Source of the DNA: UBA964 sp037444685
GTDB lineage: Bacteria > Pseudomonadota > Gammaproteobacteria > Steroidobacterales > Steroidobacteraceae
Reading direction: 5' to 3'
NCBI GenBank assembly: GCA_037444685.1
Contig: JBBILX010000002.1
Span: 310,001-374,000, forward strand
Length of the DNA: 64,000 nt
Numbering within the stretch: position 1 is the stretch's first letter; each line of letters starts with the position of its first letter. Shown piece by piece: positions 58,348-64,000 of this stretch. The notes beneath the pieces are model-generated. The model ran no database searches, was not told the origin of the DNA, and saw only the letters and a program-made list of their open reading frames with translations. A program made the position numbers and the translations under genes.

Positions 58348-59489
58348 GCCGCACGCCTCTCGGCCGCAGCGCCGCGGCGCCCGCCGAAGAAGTAGTACTG
58401 CCCGGCACCGAGCGGCTCGTACTCCGCGACGACGGCATCGGTGGCAAAACCAGCCTCGACCAGCCGTTTGCGGACATCGGTGTCGGCGAAGCCCGTCCAG
58501 AAGGGCTCGCCGTTGTTACGCACCTGCCAGTCGTTCGTGACCTGCTTTGGAATCGACAGGCGCGACGGCTGGTAGGGCACGTCGGCCGACAGGAACACTC
58601 CACCGGGCGCGAGGATCCGGTGCACCTCGGCGAAAATCCGCGGTAGCTGGTCGTGCCAGGTTTCGTGAAACAGGATGTGCGAGACGATCAGGTCGAAGTG
58701 ACCCTCCGGATAGCCGGTCCGCTGCGCGTCGGCCTGGCGATAGTGCACGGCGTAGCCGGCGTCCTCGGCCCACAGGTGCGCGAAGCGCAGGAACGGCGCC
58801 GACAGATCGAGCCCATGCACCTCGGCATCGGGAAACGCCTCGCAGAGTCCCAGCGTCTCGATGCCGGGACCGCAGCCGAGATCGAGGACGCGCCGCGGCG
58901 CGAGATCCGGGTACCGGCGCCGCACCACCGACGCGATGTAACGGCCGAGCCCGGGCTCGCCAACCGGTGCGTTCGCACTGAGGCCCTTGGCGGCGCGATA
59001 CAGCTCGATGGTGCCGAAGTAGATCAGGCCCGCCATCAGATCACGCTCGTGCGCGACCGCGAAGTAGCCGCCCGGCTGCCGGTGAATCTCGACGTCGGCG
59101 ATCGGCTTCGGGATCACGAGCGCGGGATCGAGCGTGAGACTGCCGCGCGGCGCGACGGCGCGCTCGGCCGCGCAGGCCTCGAAGACGGGCGCCAGCCGGC
59201 GACAGGTCTCACCGACCACCTGCCACATGAGCGTCTGAGAGGCATACACCATGGAGCCCCAGAGCTGGAACAGCGGATCGGCTTCGAACAGCGGCCGCGC
59301 CTCCGCGCGGTCGCGAGGCGCATGCCCGTGAGCGGCCTCGTAAGCCGGCCGCAGTGTCCGCTCGTAACGCGCGGCGAGGTGCTCCTCGAGCGTGCCATTG
59401 GCGTAACTCTTGAGCAGACCCACGAAACGCTGACGCGAGGCTTCATCGGCAGTGGGGCGGTAAAGCTGCTTGAGGGTGACCGTGTTCAT
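58344..59489 (-). CDS. Class I SAM-dependent methyltransferase with helical N-terminal domain (paralogue 2)
   Basis: A 381-residue protein. SAM motif DLGCG at 203-207. A helical N-terminal domain (1-125) is followed by EIHRQPGGY (134-142). The C-terminal NDWQVR...NGEPFWTGFAD segment is shared with the protein at 4098-5252. The two proteins also share HFDLIVSH.LFHET. It is cotranscribed with a small helical protein downstream and YaiI upstream. Substrate unknown. Confidence 0.82.
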   Translation of the reverse strand: MNTVTLKQLYRPTADEASRQRFVGLLKSYANGTLEEHLAARYERTLRPAYEAAHGHAPRDRAEARPLFEADPLFQLWGSMVYASQTLMWQVVGETCRRLAPVFEACAAERAVAPRGSLTLDPALVIPKPIADVEIHRQPGGYFAVAHERDLMAGLIYFGTIELYRAAKGLSANAPVGEPGLGRYIASVVRRRYPDLAPRRVLDLGCGPGIETLGLCEAFPDAEVHGLDLSAPFLRFAHLWAEDAGYAVHYRQADAQRTGYPEGHFDLIVSHILFHETWHDQLPRIFAEVHRILAPGGVFLSADVPYQPSRLSIPKQVTNDWQVRNNGEPFWTGFADTDVRKRLVEAGFATDAVVAEYEPLGAGQYYFFGGRRGAAAERRAA

Positions 59490-59493
59490 GGGC

Positions 59494-59976
59494 TCACTCT
59501 ACCGCAGCGGTCGCTTTGCCGTCACCGACCCGCCGCTGCTGCGCGAGCCAGGCATCGAGTGCATTGGCGAAGCGCTGACGGTCGCGCGCGTCGAGCGCCG
59601 GCGCGCCGCCGCGAACGAGTCCGCCACCGCGCAGCGTCTCCGTGAAATCGCGGATCGACAGGCGCTCGCGCACATTGTCCGGCGTATAGCGCTCGCCGCG
59701 CGGTGTCAGTGCGAGTCCCCCGCGTTCGATGACGGCTGCGGCGAGCGGCACGTCGGAGGTGACGACGAGATCCCCAGCCGCCATCCGCGCGAGGATGCCG
59801 CGGTCGGCGGCATCGAAGCCTCCGTCGACCTGCACGCTGCGCAGCCACGGCGACGGCGGCACGCGCACCGGCCTGCCGGCGACGAAGGTGACACGCATCC
59901 GGGCGCGCTCGGCTGCGCGAAACAGGATGTCCTTGATGAGGTTCGGGCAGGAATCGGCGTCGACCCAGATGGCCAT
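59494..59976 (-). CDS. YaiI/YqxD family (DUF188) protein
   Basis: A 160-residue member of the UPF0178 group. Opening AIWVDADSCPN and RGEXYTPDNVRERLSIRDF are typical, as is the VVTSDVPLAAAVI segment. Probably a PIN-like nuclease fold with acidic residues; function unproven. The ATG at 59976 fits the family start. It is 4 bases before the methyltransferase. Confidence 0.92.
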   Translation of the reverse strand: MAIWVDADSCPNLIKDILFRAAERARMRVTFVAGRPVRVPPSPWLRSVQVDGGFDAADRGILARMAAGDLVVTSDVPLAAAVIERGGLALTPRGERYTPDNVRERLSIRDFTETLRGGGLVRGGAPALDARDRQRFANALDAWLAQQRRVGDGKATAAVE

Positions 59977-60165
59977 GCCCCGATTATAGATACGACGCGC
60001 CCGAGTCCCCTGACCCCCCGACCAGGAACCGCTCGGCATGCGGCCGGGGAAACGGACGCGCCGACGCGAAGGTAAGCCCGCGCCCGCACGCCGTCATCGT
60101 GTCGCCGGAGCACTACAGCGCCCGCGCGCTCGGTTACCATGCGCGGCATTTCGCACGAGGTAGCC

Positions 60166-60888
60166 ATGGGCCGCATCTTTGAAGTCAGAAAGCACGCGAT
60201 GTTCGCGCGCTGGAACCGCATGGCGAAACAGTTCGCCCGCATCGCCAAGGACATCAATATGGCCGTCAAGGCGGGCGGACCGGATCCCAGCTCGAACCCG
60301 ACGCTGCGTCGCATCATAGCCAATGCGCGCGCCGTCAACATGCCGAAGGACAAGGTCGAGGCAGCGATCAAGCGCGCGCTGGGCAAGGACGCGACGAATT
60401 ACGCCGAAGTCATCTACGAGGCCTACGCACCGCATGGCGTACCGCTGCTGATCGAGACGGCGACCGACAACCCGACGCGCACCGTGGCCCACGTGCGCGC
60501 CGTCATCAACAAGGGCGGCGGCAACCTCGGCAATTCGGGGTCCGTCGCATTCCAGTTCCGCAAGATGGGGGTGTTCCGTCTCGATCCCTCGGGCATCGAC
60601 CAGGATGAACTCGAGCTCGACCTGATCGACTACGGACTCGACGAGATGGGCGAGGGCACCGGCGAGAAGGGCGAACCGCAGCTCGTGATCCGCTGCGCGT
60701 TCGCGAACTTCGGCCGGCTGCAGGAGCGGCTCGAGGCTCGCGGACTGACGCCGCTGTCTGCCGAACACGAATATCTGCCGCAGACGCCGACCGAACTGCC
60801 GGAGGAACAGGCCCGCGAGGTGCTCGAGCTCGTCGACAAGCTCGAGCAGGAGGAGGACGTTCAGCGCGTGTTCCACCCGCTGGTCTGA
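60166..60888 (+). CDS. YebC/PmpR family regulator, MGRIFEVRK variant
   Basis: A 240-residue YebC-family protein. It opens MGRIFEVRKHAMFARWNRM rather than the usual MAGHSKWANIKHRK; the body has MPKDKVEAAIKRA and NPTRTVAHVRAVINKGGGNLG. YebC proteins act as DNA-binding regulators or assist translation of proline stretches. The ATG at 60166 follows CACGAGG. Similar variants are known to me from Bacteroidetes and some gammaproteobacteria. Confidence 0.9.
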   Translation: MGRIFEVRKHAMFARWNRMAKQFARIAKDINMAVKAGGPDPSSNPTLRRIIANARAVNMPKDKVEAAIKRALGKDATNYAEVIYEAYAPHGVPLLIETATDNPTRTVAHVRAVINKGGGNLGNSGSVAFQFRKMGVFRLDPSGIDQDELELDLIDYGLDEMGEGTGEKGEPQLVIRCAFANFGRLQERLEARGLTPLSAEHEYLPQTPTELPEEQAREVLELVDKLEQEEDVQRVFHPLV

Positions 60889-60897
60889 GCGGCTGGC

Positions 60898-61719
60898 TCA
60901 GGACGGCTTGCGCCCGCCGATCACCGGAACCAGCCAGACGGCGTAGTGGTCGGGATCTAGGATGCTCGCGATGACCTCGTCGAAATGCGCGCGGAACTCT
61001 GCGGCCGACAACGGCGAGCCGGCGGCCATCGGCTCCGCATAGCCGTCGCGCCAGGCGCGCAGGATGTCGGCGAACACGGGCCGTGGCACGCGCAGCGTGT
61101 CGACGATGACGTAGTCGACCGCGAGTTCGACGAGCCCGGCCGCGCGCAGGAGGCTCCAGGTGCGGCGGCCGATCCTCGTATCGGTGCCGGTGCGCTGGCC
61201 GTATGCCACGGGACCCTCGCGCCAGAGCCGGTCCGGGTCGCGCGGTCCGGACATCATGTGCAGCATGCCGTAGTCCTCGCTGAGCACGTGCACCCACCCG
61301 CCAGGGCGCGCCGCGCGGACGAGTTGCCCGATGACGCGCGGCGCGTCGGGGATGGCCTGCAACACGTGGCGGCAGGCGACGAGATCGAACGATCCTGCGG
61401 GCTGGGCGAGCGCGAACGCGTCGTCGACCGCGAACCGGAGGCGAGGCGCGAGTGCTCGATGCCGCGCGCTGGCGTGCGCGATCGAGCTGGCGAGGATGTC
61501 CACGCCAAGCACCTCGCAGTCGCAATAGCGATCCGCCGCGCGGCGGCTGAACTCGCCCGTGCCGCAGCCGACGTCGAGCACGCGTCCGCCGGCCGGCAGC
61601 CGGTAGCGGTCCAGCAGGCGGCTCTCCTGCGGCCAGATCGCCTCGATCTGCGCCGCCAGCGTGCGCACCATGGACTCGTCGGCCATCTGGGCCGCCTGCG
61701 GATTGCGGGGGTCGACCAT
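60898..61719 (-). CDS. SAM-dependent methyltransferase, unknown substrate
   Basis: A 273-residue class I methyltransferase with the SAM motif VLDVGCGTGEFSRRA, GVDILASSIAHA and LVACRHVLQAIPDAP. It resembles the UbiE/small-molecule group. It is divergent from the nucleotide cyclase; convergent with YebC. Not related to the two paralogues with EIHRQPGGY. Confidence 0.9.
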   Translation of the reverse strand: MVDPRNPQAAQMADESMVRTLAAQIEAIWPQESRLLDRYRLPAGGRVLDVGCGTGEFSRRAADRYCDCEVLGVDILASSIAHASARHRALAPRLRFAVDDAFALAQPAGSFDLVACRHVLQAIPDAPRVIGQLVRAARPGGWVHVLSEDYGMLHMMSGPRDPDRLWREGPVAYGQRTGTDTRIGRRTWSLLRAAGLVELAVDYVIVDTLRVPRPVFADILRAWRDGYAEPMAAGSPLSAAEFRAHFDEVIASILDPDHYAVWLVPVIGGRKPS

Positions 61720-61753
61720 CGGTGGGAACTGCGGTTAGGCTAGGGGCGAGAAC

Positions 61754-61759
61754 TATAAA
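61754..61759 (+). promoter_or_regulatory. Candidate -10 box for nucleotide cyclase
   Basis: TATAAA lies 16 bases upstream of the preferred TTG start at 61776, inside an AT-richer island in otherwise GC-rich sequence. No convincing -35 is seen. Rare codons (AGG, CTA, AGA, ATA) in 61722-61775 argue that stretch is noncoding. Confidence 0.35.
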
Positions 61760-61775
61760 GCGGGATATCGCTCAG

Positions 61776-62585
61776 TTGTCGTCCAACGTCCACAGCCCTT
61801 ATCGGCTGTTGCTCGAGCTCGGAGACTCGGCGTTGCGGCGCATTCGCGCGCGCGGCGCCGGCGCGCGCACCACCGAGGCGCTGCAGCTCGAGCAGATGCG
61901 CGAGACTTTCCGGCGCTATGTCTCGCCACGGCTCGCCGACCAGATTCTCGCGGACGCCGACCTGCGCGACAGCATGCTGACGCGGTCCGACCATCGCACG
62001 CGGGCCGTCGTGATGTTCGCCGACATGCGCGGCTTCACCCGCCTGTCGGAAAAGCTCACCCCCCAGGACGTGGTGTCGCTGCTCAACGAGTACTTCTCCC
62101 TGTTGACCGAAATCACCTTCCAGCACGACGGCACGGTCTTCAACATGGCCGGCGACTGCCTGATGATCGGCTTCGGCGTGCCGGTCGAGCAACCAGACGC
62201 GCTCGAGCGGGCCGTTCGCGCGGGTCGTGAAATGCTCGACCGCTTCGCGTCGCTGGCCGCCGACTGGCGCCGACGCTACGCGATCGAGACCGGCCTCGGC
62301 ATCGGCATCAACGAGGGCGAGGTCGTGGCCGGCAATGTCGGCTCGCGCGAGTACATGAACTACACCATCATCGGCGACACCGTGAATGTCGCCTCGCGCC
62401 TCTGCCAGCGTGCGCGCTCGGGCGAAATGCTGTTCTCGGCGAGCGTCAAGGCTGGGCTCGATGCACGCGGTTTCGAAGTCGGCGCGATGGAGCTGCCCGC
62501 CATGTCGCTGCGCGGACGCGAACGGCCGATCGACATCTACTGCGTGCCGCTCGAGCGGCGCTGGCCCGACGTCGCCTACGGCTGA
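61776..62585 (+). CDS. Class III adenylate/guanylate cyclase
   Basis: About 269 residues from a TTG at 61776. A helical N-terminal segment (about 15-70, RRYVSPRLADQIL) precedes the class III catalytic domain with metal-binding VVMFADMRGFTRLSE and NMAGDCLMIGFG, and the transition-state segment GDTVNVASRL. Key residues look intact, so it probably makes a cyclic nucleotide. A longer GTG start at 61722 is possible but uses rare codons. Possible receiver: the cNMP-binding patatin at 34207. Confidence 0.87.
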   Translation: MSSNVHSPYRLLLELGDSALRRIRARGAGARTTEALQLEQMRETFRRYVSPRLADQILADADLRDSMLTRSDHRTRAVVMFADMRGFTRLSEKLTPQDVVSLLNEYFSLLTEITFQHDGTVFNMAGDCLMIGFGVPVEQPDALERAVRAGREMLDRFASLAADWRRRYAIETGLGIGINEGEVVAGNVGSREYMNYTIIGDTVNVASRLCQRARSGEMLFSASVKAGLDARGFEVGAMELPAMSLRGRERPIDIYCVPLERRWPDVAYG

Positions 62586-62608
62586 CGCTTCGCGCGCTGG
62601 CAATTCTC

Positions 62609-63841
62609 TCACTCGTAGCGCAGCGCCTCGATCGGATCGAGTCGAGCCGCCTTTCGTGCAGGATACAGGCCGAACACGACGCCGACGGTGGCGCTGACCG
62701 CCAGCGACAGCAAGATGATGTCGGTGCGCGTCTCGCTGACCCAGCCGAAGCGGGCCGCCAGCAGTTCACCGATGCCGATGCCGAGCACGACGCCGATCGC
62801 GCCGCCGATCGCGGCCAGCGTCAGCGCCTCGATCAGGAACTGCGCCATGATGTCGGCCGGCTGCGCGCCGACGGCCATGCGGATGCCGATCTCACGCGTC
62901 CGCTCGGTCACTGACACGAGCATGATGTTCATGACACCAATGCCGCCGACGAGCAGCGAGACGAACGCGATCGAGGCCAGCAGCGTCGTCAGCGTCTGCA
63001 TGGCTGAGGTCAGCATTCCGGTCATCTCGGCCATGCTCATCGTCGAGAAGTCGTCCTCTTCGTCGGGCCCGAGTCGGTGACGCTCGCGCAGCAGCGCAGC
63101 GATGTCGCGGCGCACGGTGTCGATCGCCTCGGTGGTGACCGCGCTGACGTAGATCGGACCGCGCACGTAGTTGCTGAGTCCACCCTGGATGCGCGCCGAG
63201 AACGTCGACAGGGGCACGAATATGGCATCGTCCTGGTCCTCGCCCATGCCTCCCTGGCCTTTCGATTCGAGCAGGCCGACGACGATGTAGGGGGCGTTAC
63301 GGATGCGGATCACCTGCCCGATCGGATCGGTGCCGACCCCGAACAGCTTCTCGGCCACGGTCTTGCCGATCACTGCGTTCTTGGCGGCACCGGCCTGGTC
63401 GCTGGCCGAGAGCGAGGAGCCGCGCAACGTACTCCAGTTGCGGATCACGAAGTACTCCGGCGTCGTGCCGTAAACGGTCGTGGTCCAGGTCGCCGATTCC
63501 GAGATCACCGGCGACTGCGTCCGCGACAGTGGCGCTGCGGCCCGCACGTTCGGGACCTCGGTCTGGATCGCGCGCAGGTCGTCGAACGTGATGGTCGGTT
63601 GCGAGCCCATGCCGCCGCGCATGCCACCCGAGCTCGACGAGCCCGAGAAGACGAGGATCACGTTGGTTCCCGCGCCTTCGATCTGTGTGCGGATCCGCGA
63701 CTTTGCCCCCTCGCCGATCGACACCATGCAGATCACGGCGGCAACGCCGATGATGATGCCGAGCGCCGTCAGGAACGAGCGCATCTTGTTGCGCCGGAGG
63801 GCACGCTGCGCGAGGCGCAGGGTCTCACCGAAGGCGATCAT
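62609..63841 (-). CDS. MacB-like ABC transporter permease
   Basis: A 410-residue permease with one N-terminal helix (LTALGIIIGVAAVICMVSIGEGA), a large periplasmic domain (about 45-275, MacB_PCD type) and three C-terminal helices (LLVGGIGVMNIMLVSV). With an ATPase and an adaptor it would form a tripartite efflux or mechanotransmission system. The ATG at 63841 overlaps the ATPase stop. Confidence 0.93.
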   Translation of the reverse strand: MIAFGETLRLAQRALRRNKMRSFLTALGIIIGVAAVICMVSIGEGAKSRIRTQIEGAGTNVILVFSGSSSSGGMRGGMGSQPTITFDDLRAIQTEVPNVRAAAPLSRTQSPVISESATWTTTVYGTTPEYFVIRNWSTLRGSSLSASDQAGAAKNAVIGKTVAEKLFGVGTDPIGQVIRIRNAPYIVVGLLESKGQGGMGEDQDDAIFVPLSTFSARIQGGLSNYVRGPIYVSAVTTEAIDTVRRDIAALLRERHRLGPDEEDDFSTMSMAEMTGMLTSAMQTLTTLLASIAFVSLLVGGIGVMNIMLVSVTERTREIGIRMAVGAQPADIMAQFLIEALTLAAIGGAIGVVLGIGIGELLAARFGWVSETRTDIILLSLAVSATVGVVFGLYPARKAARLDPIEALRYE

Positions 63842-64000
63842 GAGCACAGCTCCGGGTGGGGATCGGTGGGGGTCTGACGGGCGTCGGTGACGATCACGCC
63901 GTCGCGCAGCACGAGCCGGCGCGCCGCGAATGCGGCGATGTCGGCCTCGTGGGTCACGTAGAGGATCGTGATGCCGGAGGCACGCAGTCCCGACAGCAGC
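63838..64000 (-). CDS. MacB-type ABC transporter ATP-binding protein (5' part outside window)
   Basis: The last 53 codons are visible. They hold GITILYVTHEADIAAFAARR (H-loop after Walker B) and a tail ending THPELCS-like (DPHPELCS). The stop overlaps the permease start by ATGA. The ATP-binding motifs lie beyond 64000. Confidence 0.85.
   Translation of the reverse strand, partial: LLSGLRASGITILYVTHEADIAAFAARRLVLRDGVIVTDARQTPTDPHPELCS

Noticed and set aside
61722..61775. GTG at 61722 as cyclase start
   Set aside because: Codons AGG, CTA, AGA and ATA in this stretch are rare in this GC-rich genome, and it would leave two bases to the divergent gene.

Overview
The window is a dense, high-GC bacterial chromosome segment with short intergenic gaps (all under 300 bases) and many ATGA, GTGA or CTGA gene overlaps. 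Gene content points to Gammaproteobacteria: a DUF6763-type protein, MotAB, BipA, an AbgT transporter, TesB, YaiI and an HtpX-type protease. Fused molybdenum-cofactor proteins and the YebC variant suggest an affiliation near Xanthomonadales, Nevskiales or Steroidobacterales. This is inference from gene style, not a measured phylogeny. No insertion sequence, phage, integron, CRISPR array or rRNA operon was seen.

Layout. 1-7.2 kb: partial ModF-like tandem ATPase and MBL hydrolase (minus); an Lrp-VOC-NmrA set (plus); an unusual methyltransferase and a peptide-binding protein just downstream of tRNA-Arg(TCG) (minus). 7.2-14 kb: a molybdenum cofactor (Moco) operon moeA-moaA-moaC-[mobA-moaD]-[moaE-moeB-rhodanese] plus an exported repeat protein. 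14-19 kb: proBA (minus), an acidic DUF6763 protein, a VIT-type metal transporter, and htpX behind a sigma-32-like promoter. 19-24 kb: a lipid-modification set (desaturase, FAD oxidoreductase, DUF1365, cyclopropane-synthase-like methyltransferase). 23.7-29.5 kb: a tightly packed set of FAD oxidase, glyoxalase I, MFS, two-domain VOC, lipoprotein hydrolase and DUF4112.

29.5-36 kb: cytochrome c, tesB with a TrxR-like ferredoxin reductase, an orphan 2Fe-2S molybdenum-hydroxylase subunit followed by a GABA-type aminotransferase, and a cyclic-nucleotide-binding patatin. 36-42 kb: two converging ABC exporters, AbgT and an apparently exported F420-type dehydrogenase. 42-50.7 kb: lipoprotein SodC, two SDRs, GNAT, Tat-exported M24 peptidase, alpha/beta hydrolase, BipA behind a terminator-like hairpin, an exported SRPBCC protein and a DUF1295 membrane protein. 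50.7-55 kb: motAB behind a good sigma-28 match, an RRM RNA-binding protein with terminator, and modBC without modA. 55-64 kb: DUF2189, an exported VOC protein, an aldehyde dehydrogenase, the second unusual methyltransferase, YaiI, YebC, a class III nucleotide cyclase and a partial MacB-like exporter.

Themes. Molybdenum recurs: cofactor synthesis, uptake (modBC), a ModF-like ATPase and an orphan molybdenum-hydroxylase Fe-S subunit, but no large molybdoenzyme subunit is visible. Cyclic-nucleotide signalling appears twice (class III cyclase and cNMP-binding patatin). The most distinctive observations are the two Moco fusions, one with a histidine-rich linker, and the pair of divergent methyltransferases sharing two unusual conserved blocks.
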